64,000 nt of DNA from Succinatimonas sp. UBA7265 (lineage in GTDB: Bacteria; Pseudomonadota; Gammaproteobacteria; Enterobacterales; Succinivibrionaceae), in the NCBI GenBank assembly GCA_002473165.1, contig DKSD01000094.1, positions 18,104-82,103 on the forward strand, in the 5' to 3' direction. Position 1 is the first letter of the stretch; each line of letters begins with the position of its first letter. Position numbers and translations under genes: made by a program. Below are positions 27,957 through 39,406 of this stretch, in pieces. The notes beneath the pieces were generated by a model. It was not told where the DNA came from. It was given only the letters and a program-made list of their open reading frames with translations, and did not search any database.

Positions 27957-28686
27957 CGGAACTCTCCTTAAGATAGCCGCCGTACAGATCGCGGCTGTGC
28001 AGCCTGCGGCCGTGCAGGAGCGCGGCGATGATGCGGCGGTTTATGAGTTTTAAGGCGCGCAGAGCCTGGGGCGAGACGCGATCGCCCTGGCAGAGCGCGT
28101 TGAGCGCCCGGCCTGAAATGAGATCGCGGGGATCCTCATCCCCCTGCGCCGGAGCGATCCCGATCTCTGAGATAAAGACGAACGCCTCCGAGTCCTCCCA
28201 CTCCCGCCCGTCGGCGCGGGCAAAATCCGGGGCGTAACCTAAGGATGAGAGCAGCGCCAGCTCAAACTCCCTAAGCGGCCGCTCGGCGTTCTCCCCTGAG
28301 GCGAGCGCGCCGAGCGCCCTGATGTAGGAGGCAAAAAGCTCCGGGCTCGGCTCGCGGTCTTTATAGAGGCAGTAGAGCAGCTCGTTTAAGTACTCGGCGC
28401 AAAACACTGCGGGGACAGGAAATTTCAGGCCGGCTCCCGAAGGCCGGGCGCTTCTTAAAACGAGCAGATCGGAGCGCCCCTGCACCAGCGAAAAAAACAG
28501 CGGGCAGAACGGCCGGAGCTCGGCGCGGCTGCGCGCCGCGCTTTTGGCGCTCAGGCGCATGACCGCGCTCACCCGCCCGCACTCAAGCGTCAGCAGCGTG
28601 AGCAGCAGCGAACGCTCCTGATAAGGCCGCGCATGGAGCACGTAGCCTGAGACATCGTCGCGGATCTCCTTTTTGAAGGCGGACAT
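27940..28686 (-). CDS. recO: DNA repair protein RecO
   Basis: 248-aa recombination mediator that helps RecA displace single-strand-binding protein. The OB-fold N-terminus has VSGYVLHARPYQERSLLLTL and CGRVSAVMRLSAKS. The helical C-terminal part contains YLNELLYCLYKDREPSPELF and FELALLSSLGYAPDF. The ATG shares a base with the era stop (TGATG), so the genes are coupled. It overlaps rlmD at its other end. Confidence 0.92.
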   Translation of the reverse strand: MSAFKKEIRDDVSGYVLHARPYQERSLLLTLLTLECGRVSAVMRLSAKSAARSRAELRPFCPLFFSLVQGRSDLLVLRSARPSGAGLKFPVPAVFCAEYLNELLYCLYKDREPSPELFASYIRALGALASGENAERPLREFELALLSSLGYAPDFARADGREWEDSEAFVFISEIGIAPAQGDEDPRDLISGRALNALCQGDRVSPQALRALKLINRRIIAALLHGRRLHSRDLYGGYLKESSDGQFL

Positions 28687-29591
28687 CAGAGCTCGAAGTC
28701 GTCGTACCCCAGCGACTTTAACGCGCGCTCGTCATCAGACCAGCCGGCTTTAACTTTGACGAAAAGCTGCAAAAACACTTTGCTCTCAAAGAGCTTTTCC
28801 ATATCGAGGCGCGCCTCGGTGCCGATCTTGCGGATGCGCTGCCCGCCCGCGCCGATCACCATCTTCTTCTGGCCCTGTTTTTCCACCAGGATCTTCGCGG
28901 CGATCCTCAGCAGTTTCTCCTCGCGGCGAAACTCCTCGATCTCAACGGTGGCGGCGTAAGGCAGTTCATCGCCCATCTGGCGCATGAGCTTCTCGCGGAT
29001 GATCTCCGAGGCGAGGAAGCGCTCGGAGCGATCGGTGACCGAATCATCTGAGTACATATGCTCGCCCTCAGGCAGGTTCTCAAAGATCACCTTGCGGACC
29101 TCTTTGAGGTTAACGGCCTTGAGCGCCGACACCGGGATCACGGCCTTGAATTCCAGCCGGGACGAGAGTTTCTCCATCAAAGGCAGCAGTTTGTCCTTGT
29201 CGGCGAGCTGATCGAGCTTGTTGATGATGAGCACAGCCGGCACGCCGGAGGCGGCGGCCTGGCGCACGCGCGCGAACGCCATCTCGTCGTCGTCGTTCCA
29301 CATGAAGGGATCGACGACAAAGAGCACGACATCCACGTCCGAGAGCGCGCTCTGCGCCGCGCGGTTCATGAGGTGGTTTATGGCCTTCTCTTCCTTGCGG
29401 TGCAGCCCCGGGGTGTCCACATAGGCGGCCTGGTACTCGCCCTCGGTCTCCACGCCCAAAATGCGATTGCGCGTCGTCTGGGGCTTTCTTGAGGTGATGC
29501 TGATCTTCTGGCCGATGAGATGGTTCATCAGCGTCGACTTGCCAACGTTAGGCCTGCCGATGATCGCCACAAATCCAAAATGCGATGCCAT
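28686..29591 (-). CDS. era: GTPase Era
   Basis: 301-aa Ras-like GTPase essential for 16S rRNA processing and 30S assembly. G1 is GRPNVGKSTL, the switch region RNRILGVETEGEYQAAYVDT leads into G3 DTPG, and G4 is NKLD. The C-terminal KH domain carries KMVIGAGGQRIRKIGTEAR. It sits between rnc and recO in the standard rnc-era-recO operon. Confidence 0.97.
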   Translation of the reverse strand: MASHFGFVAIIGRPNVGKSTLMNHLIGQKISITSRKPQTTRNRILGVETEGEYQAAYVDTPGLHRKEEKAINHLMNRAAQSALSDVDVVLFVVDPFMWNDDDEMAFARVRQAAASGVPAVLIINKLDQLADKDKLLPLMEKLSSRLEFKAVIPVSALKAVNLKEVRKVIFENLPEGEHMYSDDSVTDRSERFLASEIIREKLMRQMGDELPYAATVEIEEFRREEKLLRIAAKILVEKQGQKKMVIGAGGQRIRKIGTEARLDMEKLFESKVFLQLFVKVKAGWSDDERALKSLGYDDFEL

Positions 29592-29600
29592 GGTGCTGCC

Positions 29601-30326
29601 TCAGTGCTTGAGTTTTTTAAGGGGATGGGCCTTGAGGTATTCAAGGGCCTTGCCCGCTGCTTCCTGCTCGCCGCGGCGGCGCGAGGAGCCGATGCCGCTG
29701 AAGACCGGCAGCCCTTCAATGATGCAGGAGAGCACAAAGATCTGGGCATTGTCGCTGCCGCGCACCTCTTCGACCTTGTACTCGGGCAATGGGCGGTGCA
29801 GCGACTGCAGCAGTTCCTGCAGCGCCGACTTGTGATCTTTCTGCCCGTCACCGGGGCGGATGGCCTCAAGGCGGGTCTCAAACCAGGTGAGCACGGTCTG
29901 GCGCACCAAAGGATAGTTCTCGCCCGTGTCGATGAAGATCGCCGCGATGATCGACTCCACGGCGTCAGCTATGAGCGACTGGCGGCGCGAGCCGCCGGTC
30001 TTAAGCTCGCCGCCGCCTAAGCGCAGGCACTGCCCGATCCCTTTTTCGCGGGCGATCTCGGCGAGCATGGTCTCGCGCACCAGCGTCGAGCGCATGCGCG
30101 TGAGATCGCCTTCCGGGCAGCCGGGGAACCGATCGTAGAGCGCTTTGGCGATGATCATGCCTAAGATGGCATCGCCTAAGTACTCAAGGCGCTCGTTGTG
30201 CACCGGCCCGAACGAGCGGTGCGTGAGCGCCTGCTCCAAGAGCGCGATGTTCTGGAAGGCGTAGCCGAGCTTAAGCTCGAGGTTTTGCAGCGCGACGAGG
30301 TTTATCTGGCTGTCCTGCTTTTCCAT
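29601..30326 (-). CDS. rnc: Ribonuclease III
   Basis: 241-aa double-strand-specific endoribonuclease that processes rRNA and mRNA. The signature helix is ERLEYLGDAILGMIIA with its metal-binding Glu/Asp; the second acidic cluster is DAVESIIAAIFIDTGE. A double-stranded RNA-binding domain closes the protein (DHKSALQELLQSL, GSSRRRGEQEAAGKALEYL). Its start shares a base with the lepB stop. Confidence 0.97.
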   Translation of the reverse strand: MEKQDSQINLVALQNLELKLGYAFQNIALLEQALTHRSFGPVHNERLEYLGDAILGMIIAKALYDRFPGCPEGDLTRMRSTLVRETMLAEIAREKGIGQCLRLGGGELKTGGSRRQSLIADAVESIIAAIFIDTGENYPLVRQTVLTWFETRLEAIRPGDGQKDHKSALQELLQSLHRPLPEYKVEEVRGSDNAQIFVLSCIIEGLPVFSGIGSSRRRGEQEAAGKALEYLKAHPLKKLKH

Positions 30327-31237
30327 CAGTGCAGGCCTCCGAGCCTGCTGAAATTAAAAGAGGTCGGGACCCATGACGGGAGGACGGAATCGCTGCCGCG
30401 GTCAAAATCGAACGACAGCCAAATCCCGAAGGTGCGGCCGACGAGGTTGTCATAAGGCACAAAGCCCCAGAAACGTGAATCCTTGGAATTGTCGCGGTTG
30501 TCGCCCATGACGAAATACGTGTCCGCCGGCACTTTCCAGGCGCCGCGGGGCAACCCGTCCTGGGCAAAGAAGTACTCGTGCAGATCCGGAGCGTTGGGGT
30601 TGACCATGATGCGGTGCTCCATGCCCAGCAGGTTTTCCTGGTAAACGTCGTAATTCTCATCGCCCATGGGGCCTTTTTCAGCAAACGTGCCGTCAGCGCG
30701 GCGCTCAATTAACTGCGGGCGCGCGTCGCTGCCTGAACCGTCAGGCAGGATGTAGAGCTGTTTGCCGGCATAGATGATGACATCGCCGGGCAGGCCGACC
30801 ACGCGTTTTATGTAATCGACGGACGGATCCTCGGGGTACTTGAACACCACAACGTCGCCGCGCTCCGGGGCGCCGGTCTTGATGAGCACCGAGCCGGTGA
30901 ACGGGTTGCGGATGCCGTAGCTGTACTTGCTGACAGCGATGAAATCACCCGACTGCAGCGTGGGCAGCATCGAGCCTGAGGGAATGCGGAAAGGCTCAAT
31001 GAGGAAGGCGCGCAGCAAAAAGATCACGAGGAAGATGACAAAGAGCGAGCCGCAGCCGCCGACAAAGCCTTTGGGCTCCATGAGATCGCGGATCTGCTTT
31101 TTCGGCGTGTCCGGGGCTTTCTGAAGCAGCGCCTTTACCGCGGCCTTGCGCTGCGGACGGCGGTTTTTAAAGTCCCAGTACCAGCAGACGCCGGCCAAGA
31201 CGCACAGCAGCGCGAGAATTACTGAAAAAATGTTCAT
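30326..31237 (-). CDS. lepB: Signal peptidase I
   Basis: 303-aa inner-membrane serine/lysine protease. A first membrane helix (IFSVILALLCVLAGVCWYW) and a cytoplasmic basic loop precede a second helix (LFVIFLVIFLLRAFLI). The catalytic Ser lies in IPSGSMLPTL and the catalytic Lys in YIKRVVGLPGD; the box E region is FVMGDNRDNSKDSRFWG. It sits between lepA and rnc as in E. coli. Confidence 0.96.
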   Translation of the reverse strand: MNIFSVILALLCVLAGVCWYWDFKNRRPQRKAAVKALLQKAPDTPKKQIRDLMEPKGFVGGCGSLFVIFLVIFLLRAFLIEPFRIPSGSMLPTLQSGDFIAVSKYSYGIRNPFTGSVLIKTGAPERGDVVVFKYPEDPSVDYIKRVVGLPGDVIIYAGKQLYILPDGSGSDARPQLIERRADGTFAEKGPMGDENYDVYQENLLGMEHRIMVNPNAPDLHEYFFAQDGLPRGAWKVPADTYFVMGDNRDNSKDSRFWGFVPYDNLVGRTFGIWLSFDFDRGSDSVLPSWVPTSFNFSRLGGLH

Positions 31238-31269
31238 CTTAATTCCTTGTTATGTTCCAATTTTGTCCC

Positions 31270-33081
<1,812 letters not shown>

Positions 33082-33213
33082 GGGTTGAAAGTAACCTGAT
33101 AAATCTGAAAAAGGGATGAACGGAACGGGCGGATCGCGGTCACGGCCCGCACAGGATCTTCACTAAAAATTCCGCTGAAATTCTAGCACAGGCAGGCGCG
33201 CTGACGCGCCCTC

Positions 33214-34179
33214 TCAGCGCGCCTTGACGCCTGAGGCTTTGCGCCCTGAGCCGTCGATTTCAGCGAGGATGCTGTGCGCCAGTTCCATGGGGATGTCTCC
33301 GGTCACGGCGTACTCGCGGTTGGCGTCCTGGGTGCGGTAAACGCTCAAGGACCCGGCTGTCACCTCTTTGAGGTACATGGAAGTGCGCGAGTTGATGTAG
33401 ACCCTAAATGAAAAGATCCCGTCTGAAAACTGCTGGTAGGGGCTGACGCTCCCGTCATCCGTCTGCACCGAGCCCTCCGAGACCATGGTGAAATAAGGCG
33501 GGATCCTGATAAAACCCCAGGGATCAAGTTTCTCGTCGGCCGCCGGAGCCTTGCGCAGCAGATCGAATTTGTCGAACATCTCGTCGTCAAAAGCGGCGTC
33601 TTTGGGATTGCGCACGATGTCTGCTGCGGTGATTTTGAACACCAAAGCGCCCTGCGGGGTGATGAGGTTGAGTTCGACGGGCAGTTTCTGATCATCGTCA
33701 AGCGCCAGGGCAAAGCCGTAGCGCTGATCGTTTTTCGGACTGAGGCGCAGCAGCGAGACTTTGCGCCCGCTTAAGCGGGTGCGCCCTGAGAACACGCACT
33801 GGTAGCCCTCAAGCTGCGTCTTTGCGGCCATCAGGCGGTCGAAGACCTGGGTCTGATGCCACGTAAGCCGCTGCGTCAGGCCCTTGTCGTCGTTGAACTC
33901 ATAGCCCTTGAGATCCCTAAGCGCATAGCCTGCGACCTCGCCGTTTAACGCGCGCCAGGAGACATACTCGCGGCCGTTGCGGAAAACATGGGTGTAGGCA
34001 TAGGGAAACATGCCGCGCTGATCGCCGGCGACGGCGGTAAAACTCAAAGACGAAGCGGCAAAATTTTTCTGCACATCGTCAAAAAGCCCCATGCAGGGAT
34101 CGGAGGCGGCATAAGACGCCGGGGAAAACAAAACCGCGAGCAGCATCAGGCTGCAGGCGGTTTTTACAAGTTTCAGCAT
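33214..34179 (-). CDS. rseB: Sigma-E regulatory protein RseB
   Basis: 321-aa periplasmic protein that binds RseA and protects it from DegS until lipopolysaccharide or mislocalised lipoproteins displace it. The signal peptide is MLKLVKTACSLMLLAVLFSP to SYA. The LolA-like MucB/RseB fold is seen through LRDLKGYEFNDD, SGRTRLSGRKVSLLRLSPKN and GFALALDDDQKLPVELNLI. The C-terminal domain begins about KLDPWGFIRIPPYF. It follows rseA after 32 bases. Confidence 0.9.
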   Translation of the reverse strand: MLKLVKTACSLMLLAVLFSPASYAASDPCMGLFDDVQKNFAASSLSFTAVAGDQRGMFPYAYTHVFRNGREYVSWRALNGEVAGYALRDLKGYEFNDDKGLTQRLTWHQTQVFDRLMAAKTQLEGYQCVFSGRTRLSGRKVSLLRLSPKNDQRYGFALALDDDQKLPVELNLITPQGALVFKITAADIVRNPKDAAFDDEMFDKFDLLRKAPAADEKLDPWGFIRIPPYFTMVSEGSVQTDDGSVSPYQQFSDGIFSFRVYINSRTSMYLKEVTAGSLSVYRTQDANREYAVTGDIPMELAHSILAEIDGSGRKASGVKAR

Positions 34180-34211
34180 GTTAAAAGGAATAAAGCAGGC
34201 TTTGCCGGGCG

Positions 34212-34820
34212 TCAGTTCGCGGCGCTGTCAAGCACGTAGCCTTTTAAATAAGTGTTAATCCGTCCGGCCTCGGCATCGCGCTTTTGCGCAAATTCGCGCT
34301 GCTCGCGCGCTGACAGCTCGCGCACCTGCTGGCCGTCAGGCAGCTGCTCTGCCGAACCGTCCAGGCTGATGGCACCGCTGCCGCCGCGGTTTTGGTATGA
34401 GGCAAGGTTCACACCGTTCACCGGCCCCATGACGGCGCTGGACACCGGATCGCTCAAGCTGCTGTCGCCGGCGTTCCAGGTCTGGTAGCCGAATACGGTG
34501 AGCATGCACACAGACGCGGCAGCGACGGTCTCGCCGAGCACCAGGGCGACTTTCCTGAAAGAGATAAGGCGGGCTTTGCGCTGCTCGACTTTTGCCTGAT
34601 CGGCAAGTTCCGGAGCCTGCACGCGCGCCATGACTTTTGCGGCAAAATCCAAATCAGTCCTGGAAGGCAGCTCGTCGCGCAGCGCTGCGCCCATGAGCGA
34701 CCAGTTTTCCAGATGCTCCCTGTCCTCTGCGGAAATCTTTCCCATCTCATCGAGGCACTGCCCGTCGAGATTGGCTGAAAGGATTTCTTCTTTGCTGACA
34801 GAGTCTTTGATTGCCTGCAT
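34212..34820 (-). CDS. rseA: Anti-sigma-E factor RseA
   Basis: 202-aa single-pass membrane protein. The N-terminal cytoplasmic helices (KEEILSANLDGQCLDEMGKI, ENWSLMGAALRDEL) are the sigma-binding domain. A membrane segment lies about residues 92-113 (VALVLGETVAAASVCMLTVF), and the periplasmic tail ends with a Gln/Arg-rich helix. DegS/RseP processing is inferred from the family. It lies directly downstream of rpoE. Confidence 0.9.
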   Translation of the reverse strand: MQAIKDSVSKEEILSANLDGQCLDEMGKISAEDREHLENWSLMGAALRDELPSRTDLDFAAKVMARVQAPELADQAKVEQRKARLISFRKVALVLGETVAAASVCMLTVFGYQTWNAGDSSLSDPVSSAVMGPVNGVNLASYQNRGGSGAISLDGSAEQLPDGQQVRELSAREQREFAQKRDAEAGRINTYLKGYVLDSAAN

Positions 34821-34836
34821 ACGGTCTCCCGTTTTT

Positions 34837-35433
34837 TTAACCTTTGCGGAACTGTTCCATTCTCGATTCGATGCTTTGGCGGGCCCTGAAGATCCTCGAT
34901 CTTACGGTTCCAATCGGAACGCCGGCTTTCGCTGCTATCTCCTCGTAGGACATTTCCTCAACTTCTCTTAAGGTGAAGGCTTCGCGCAGTTCCGCGGGAA
35001 GCTCGCTCACCGCCTTGAGAATAACCTGTTTTAGCTCCTCAGACTCCATGATGCGGTCAGGGGTCTGAACATCGGTCAGTGACTCAGGAAGTTTGGATGA
35101 AGCGAAAACTTCGTCATCCACATCCACCTGACTGCGCTGCTTTTGCGAGCTTTCCAGAAAACTCTTGGCGGCGTTGGTCACGATCCGGTAGAGCCAGGTG
35201 TAAAAAGAACTTTCGCCTCTGAAATTCGGCAAGGCTCTGAAAGCCTTGATGAAAGCTTCCTGGGCGATGTCGCTGGCATCGGCGTAGTCGCTCACGAACT
35301 TCTGGGCGATGCTTATGACCTTGTGCTGATAGCGGACAACCAAAATGTTGTAGGCATCCGTCTTTCCGGCCTGCACGCGACGGACAAGTTCTTCGTCGCT
35401 CGCGCTGTTCGCGTCTAAGGCCTTGGGACTCAT
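34837..35433 (-). CDS. rpoE: RNA polymerase sigma-E factor
   Basis: 198-aa ECF sigma factor for the envelope stress response. Region 2 includes YNILVVRYQHKVISIAQKFV, ASDIAQEAFIKAFRALPNFR and FYTWLYRIVTNAAKSFL. Region 4 has SELPAELREAFTLREVEEMS and a helix-turn-helix GVPIGTVRSRIFRARQSI. It heads rpoE-rseA-rseB; no rseC is present, and lepA comes next instead. Confidence 0.96.
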   Translation of the reverse strand: MSPKALDANSASDEELVRRVQAGKTDAYNILVVRYQHKVISIAQKFVSDYADASDIAQEAFIKAFRALPNFRGESSFYTWLYRIVTNAAKSFLESSQKQRSQVDVDDEVFASSKLPESLTDVQTPDRIMESEELKQVILKAVSELPAELREAFTLREVEEMSYEEIAAKAGVPIGTVRSRIFRARQSIESRMEQFRKG

Positions 35434-35458
35434 AAGCTCTTTTTAACCTGTTCAGTAC

Positions 35459-35485
35459 TGTGACCGGGAAGAATTCAATAAGTTC
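35459..35485 (-). promoter_or_regulatory. Candidate sigma-E promoter upstream of rpoE
   Basis: On the minus strand TGAACTT (bases 35480-35486), 16 bases, then TCACA (35459-35463). This resembles the sigma-E consensus GGAACTT-N16-TCTGA. It lies about 26 bases before the rpoE start, consistent with autoregulation. The -10 is imperfect. Confidence 0.42.
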
Positions 35486-35643
35486 AAAAAAATTTCTGAA
35501 AATAATCGCGGCGCTTTTTCAGGGCGCGGGCGCGGAAGGGAAATTATACCCTTATGACGCATTTTAAGGGAAAAGCCGCGCGCCGATGCACCGCCCCGCC
35601 CTGAGCATTAAGCGCGGCTTTCCCATATAATTAGCCCATCGCG

Positions 35644-38600
35644 ATGAAATCCGGATTAAACATGCTAAAAACCGTTGTTGCAGGCCTTGCGGCCCTGATG
35701 CTCTGTATCCCTTACCTGCCAGCGCACTCCGCCGCGCAAAACGCGCCTGCCCAGGAGACCGTCGCCACGGAGTCAGGCGAGGTGGTCCTGCCTGATCAGA
35801 AGCTCATCCAGGCGATGACGGATGAGGTGCGCAAAGACGCGTCGCTTGACGAGAACACCAAAAAAGAGCGGCTGGCAGAGCTTGAAAACGCCATGGCCAA
35901 CCTCGCGGCGCTCTCCCAGACCAAAAAAGACCTCTTCGATCTTAAAAAAGAGATCCAGGGTTCCTCGGCTTTGCTGCGCCGGCTCTCCGCGGATCTGAAC
36001 AAAGCCGAGCGCCAGTACGCGCAGATCCCCTCATGCAAAGACCGCACGGCCAAAAACATCGACGAGCTCATAGACGATCTGCAGGAAAAGGCCGCCGCGG
36101 CGCAAAACGAGCTCTCCGCAGCCGCCTCTGAATACAGCTCGCTGCAGACGCTTACCGAGCGCGCCCAGACCGCCATCAGCCAGAACAACAGCGCCTTAAG
36201 CGCCCTGTCCTCTGACATTGCCTCGCAAAGCGATCCCGGCAGCCCCGCGGTGCGCATCAAGGCGCTTAACATGGCGCTGCTGCGGGCGCAGAACACCCTG
36301 CTGCAAGAGCAGATGCAAAACCACCCCCTGCTTTTGGATCTGGCAGGCTACCGCCAGCGCATCGCCGAGCTTAAAAACACCTATTACCAGAAGTACCTGC
36401 AAAACGCCGTTTCCCGCCAGAGGGAACTCATCTCCGTCGCCGACAATTCAGGGGATCTTGACGAAGACGCGATCGCCGCGGCCGCCAAGGAGAGCCCGGC
36501 GCTTGCCAAAGAGCTTGCGGTAAACAAAAAAGTCAGCGACTACCTGACGCAGTACCGCCAGGAGGCGGCCGCGCTGCAGGGCGAAGCCCACAGCGTCGAA
36601 CAGGCGCTCTCCTCGTTAAAGCAGCTGTCAGCTTCCATAGACACGGAAATCAAAGGCCTCGACAAGAGCCTGGTGCTCTCGCGTCTGCTCAACCGCCAGC
36701 AGTCGCAGATCCCCGACATCGCGCTCTCGAAAAACCTCGACGAGCTCATCCCGGATCTGACGCTGTGGCTTTACGATGTCCGCGAGCGCCGCGACGCGAT
36801 GTTTGACATCGGCAAGTACGCCGACAGCCTGACCGGGCGCAGCCCGGAGCTTGCCAAAGCGCGCGATGAACTCATCTCCGTCATCGCGCAGCGCCGTGAA
36901 CTCTTAAACCAGCTGCACCAGACCATGTCGTCAGAGCTGACCACGGCCATAGATTTAAAACTTAAACACGCGGAATTTGAAGAGCTGCGCGACAAAACCT
37001 CGGCCGCGGTCACCGAGAACCTCTTCTGGCTCAAGAGCAACCAGTCTTTGGGCGCGGAATTTTTCAGGACGATCATCCCGGGCATCAGCTACGAGCTGTC
37101 ATCTTTCGTCACGAAGCTGCGCAACCAGAACTACTGGAAAGCCACGCTGCGCACGCTGCTGGTGCTGGGGCTGCCTGCGGCCCTGCTCGGCCTTGTGATC
37201 TTCTTTTTAAACCCGGCGCTGCGGCGCTATAACAACCGCCTGGCAGGCAGGCTCGATCGCCGCGACGACAGCGTGTTCGTCACGCCGGCGGCCATCGTGC
37301 TCAATTTCATCATGGTGCTGCCTAAGGTCGTGCTTTGGGCTTTGATAGGCGGTCTCATCATCTGCCTGTGCCTTAACGGCTCAAATTCCCAGCTCGACGT
37401 CATCCAGATGCTGCTGCTCCACATTCTGGTGTTCGTATTCTTCCTGGAAATTCTCAAGCCCAACTCGCTGGCGCAGCGCCACTTCTGCATCAGCCCGGAC
37501 ATTCTGGCGCAGGACCGCCGGCTGTTAAACCGCATCTGGTACGCGCTCATTCCAATCCTCATCACGGCCAACATCGCTGAGGCCGATTCCTCGGCCATCT
37601 ACTACGACTTCATCGGCTACCTCATCATGCTGGGATGCTCGCTGGCTTTAGCCGTCGTGTCATTCCGCTGGCTCAGGGCTCAGCTTGCCAGCTCCGATGA
37701 CATTTCCGCGCTCGTGTGGTTCATCTCGCTGGCCTGCGTGCTGGCTCCGCTGACCATCCTCATCGCTGTGGCCAACGGCTACTACTACACCACCATCAAG
37801 CTGGTAAACCGCTTCGTCTACACCTGCTACACCGTGCTGCTCTACTGGATCATCGCCAGCACGCTGCGCCGCGCAGTCTATGTGTTCCAGGAGCGACTGG
37901 CGCGCCGCAACCGCGAGAAACTGCTGCTGCCCGCGGAGGAGCGGACGCACAAAGCCATGGCGGAGGCGAATTCCTCAAAAGAGACGAACCTGAGCTACTT
38001 CAAGGAAAGCCTGGGGCTTGAGAAACTGGGCGCCAAAGTGTTCAAACTCTTAAACGCCGGGCTCATCTTCATCACGCTGTGCCTGATGTACCTGCAGTGG
38101 GCTGACATCGCCTCGGCGCTCTCCTACCTCAAGAACGTCAGGCTGTGGAGCGACGTGCAGCTCATCGGCGGCAAGGAAACCGTGATCGACGCGCTCACGC
38201 TTGCCGACGTGCTGCTGGCGGCGCTGTTCATCGCAGTAGCCGCGCTGTTAAACCGCAACCTGCCGCCGCTTTTGGAAAAGATCATCCTGTGGCGCTCCCA
38301 CGGCGCCTCGCACCGCAGCACCGGCTACACCATCAAGATCGTCACGTCTTACACGATCATGGCTTTGGGCATCATCTTCGCGGCCGGGGCTTTGGGGATC
38401 AAATGGGAAAACCTGCAGTGGCTGGTCGCCGCCCTGTCCGTAGGCTTAGGCTTCGGCCTCCAGGAGATCTTCGCCAACTTTGTGTCCGGCCTCATCATCC
38501 TCTTTGAGCGCCAGATCCGCGTAGGCGACATCATCACGCTGGACTCGCTCTCGGGCACCGTCTCAAAGATCCGCATCCGCTCCACGACGATCCTCTCGTT

Positions 38601-39030
38601 TGAGAACAAGGAAGTGATGATCCCCAACCGCAACTTCATAACCTCGGCGCTCACGAACTGGTCGCTCTCCTCGACGGTCACAAAGATCGAGTTCCGGGTC
38701 GGCGTGGGCTACAGCTCCGATGTAAACAAGGCCAAGCGCCTGCTGCGCACCGTGATCCAGCGCTGCAAGTACATCGAGAAGAGCACGGCGCCGATCATCT
38801 ACGTAAGCTCGCTTGACGACAGCGCCGTCACCATAGTGTGCGAGGTCTACGTAAGCGAGATCGGCAACCGCCGCTACACCTTCGACTACCTGTGCACGGA
38901 GACGCTCCGGGTCTTTGGCGAAAACGGCATCGAGATCCCGTTCAACCAGATGGACGTCAACATCAAAAACCTCGAAAAAGGCGAGTTCCTGGACGCCTTC
39001 AAACGCAGCTCGGCCGTAAAGGAGCCTTGA
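35644..39030 (+). CDS. Large mechanosensitive channel of the MscK/MscM type
   Basis: 1128-aa inner-membrane MscS-superfamily protein, similar in size to E. coli MscK (1120) and YjeP/MscM (1107). A signal-like N-terminus (MLKTVVAGLAALMLCIPYLP) precedes a long periplasmic coiled-coil region (about residues 40-500). Several membrane helices follow from about 500. The MscS core is about 890-1100, with GLGFGLQEIFANFVSGLIIL as the pore-lining helix and VGDIITLDSLSGTVSKIRIR and VMIPNRNFITSALTNWS in the beta domain. I cannot tell MscK from MscM. It opens to relieve turgor. The terminator at 39044 follows. Confidence 0.92.
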   Translation: MKSGLNMLKTVVAGLAALMLCIPYLPAHSAAQNAPAQETVATESGEVVLPDQKLIQAMTDEVRKDASLDENTKKERLAELENAMANLAALSQTKKDLFDLKKEIQGSSALLRRLSADLNKAERQYAQIPSCKDRTAKNIDELIDDLQEKAAAAQNELSAAASEYSSLQTLTERAQTAISQNNSALSALSSDIASQSDPGSPAVRIKALNMALLRAQNTLLQEQMQNHPLLLDLAGYRQRIAELKNTYYQKYLQNAVSRQRELISVADNSGDLDEDAIAAAAKESPALAKELAVNKKVSDYLTQYRQEAAALQGEAHSVEQALSSLKQLSASIDTEIKGLDKSLVLSRLLNRQQSQIPDIALSKNLDELIPDLTLWLYDVRERRDAMFDIGKYADSLTGRSPELAKARDELISVIAQRRELLNQLHQTMSSELTTAIDLKLKHAEFEELRDKTSAAVTENLFWLKSNQSLGAEFFRTIIPGISYELSSFVTKLRNQNYWKATLRTLLVLGLPAALLGLVIFFLNPALRRYNNRLAGRLDRRDDSVFVTPAAIVLNFIMVLPKVVLWALIGGLIICLCLNGSNSQLDVIQMLLLHILVFVFFLEILKPNSLAQRHFCISPDILAQDRRLLNRIWYALIPILITANIAEADSSAIYYDFIGYLIMLGCSLALAVVSFRWLRAQLASSDDISALVWFISLACVLAPLTILIAVANGYYYTTIKLVNRFVYTCYTVLLYWIIASTLRRAVYVFQERLARRNREKLLLPAEERTHKAMAEANSSKETNLSYFKESLGLEKLGAKVFKLLNAGLIFITLCLMYLQWADIASALSYLKNVRLWSDVQLIGGKETVIDALTLADVLLAALFIAVAALLNRNLPPLLEKIILWRSHGASHRSTGYTIKIVTSYTIMALGIIFAAGALGIKWENLQWLVAALSVGLGFGLQEIFANFVSGLIILFERQIRVGDIITLDSLSGTVSKIRIRSTTILSFENKEVMIPNRNFITSALTNWSLSSTVTKIEFRVGVGYSSDVNKAKRLLRTVIQRCKYIEKSTAPIIYVSSLDDSAVTIVCEVYVSEIGNRRYTFDYLCTETLRVFGENGIEIPFNQMDVNIKNLEKGEFLDAFKRSSAVKEP

Positions 39031-39043
39031 GCGCCAGCGAAAA

Positions 39044-39080
39044 AAAAAAGCCCCTGCCTGCATAAGGCGGGGGCTTTTTT
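39044..39080. terminator. Bidirectional terminator between the channel gene and the ferredoxin gene
   Basis: AAAAGCCCCTGCC, loop TGCATAA, GGCGGGGGCTTTTTT: a stem with long A and T runs on both sides, so it works in both directions. It closes the convergent genes on either side. Confidence 0.88.
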
Positions 39081-39106
39081 CTGCGCCGGCACCGGCGCGG
39101 TTTGCC

Positions 39107-39298
39107 TTAAATCTGCTTTGACGGCACTTCCTGCTCTGAGATCGCGCCCTGCTCGCAGACATCCTCGCAGGCGCCGCATTCGGCGCAATCCTCGGGGTTA
39201 ATAACACAGTACCCGTCTTTTTCCTCTATGCAGTCGCAGGGGCAGGCGTCCTTGCAGTCGCCGCAGGCGGTGCACAGTTCCTTGTCGATCACAAACAT
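39107..39298 (-). CDS. 2[4Fe-4S] ferredoxin
   Basis: 63-aa electron carrier. Two cluster motifs are visible: CTACGDCKDACPCDC and CAECGACEDVCEQGA. It is highly acidic and Cys-rich, as in bacterial clostridial-type ferredoxins. ATG 39298 is chosen because GAGGAG lies 8 bases upstream; a same-frame ATG 15 bases earlier is less likely. No redox partner is adjacent, so its donor and acceptor are unknown. It fits an anaerobic lifestyle. Confidence 0.9.
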   Translation of the reverse strand: MFVIDKELCTACGDCKDACPCDCIEEKDGYCVINPEDCAECGACEDVCEQGAISEQEVPSKQI

Positions 39299-39406
39299 GC
39301 TAACTCTCCTCAAATGACCGCTGCCTAAAACAACACTCCGCAGTCACAGCCGCCGGTCAATATATAATGTCCGCAACAGGTTAGTAATTCTAAGGCTTAA
39401 AAGCAA

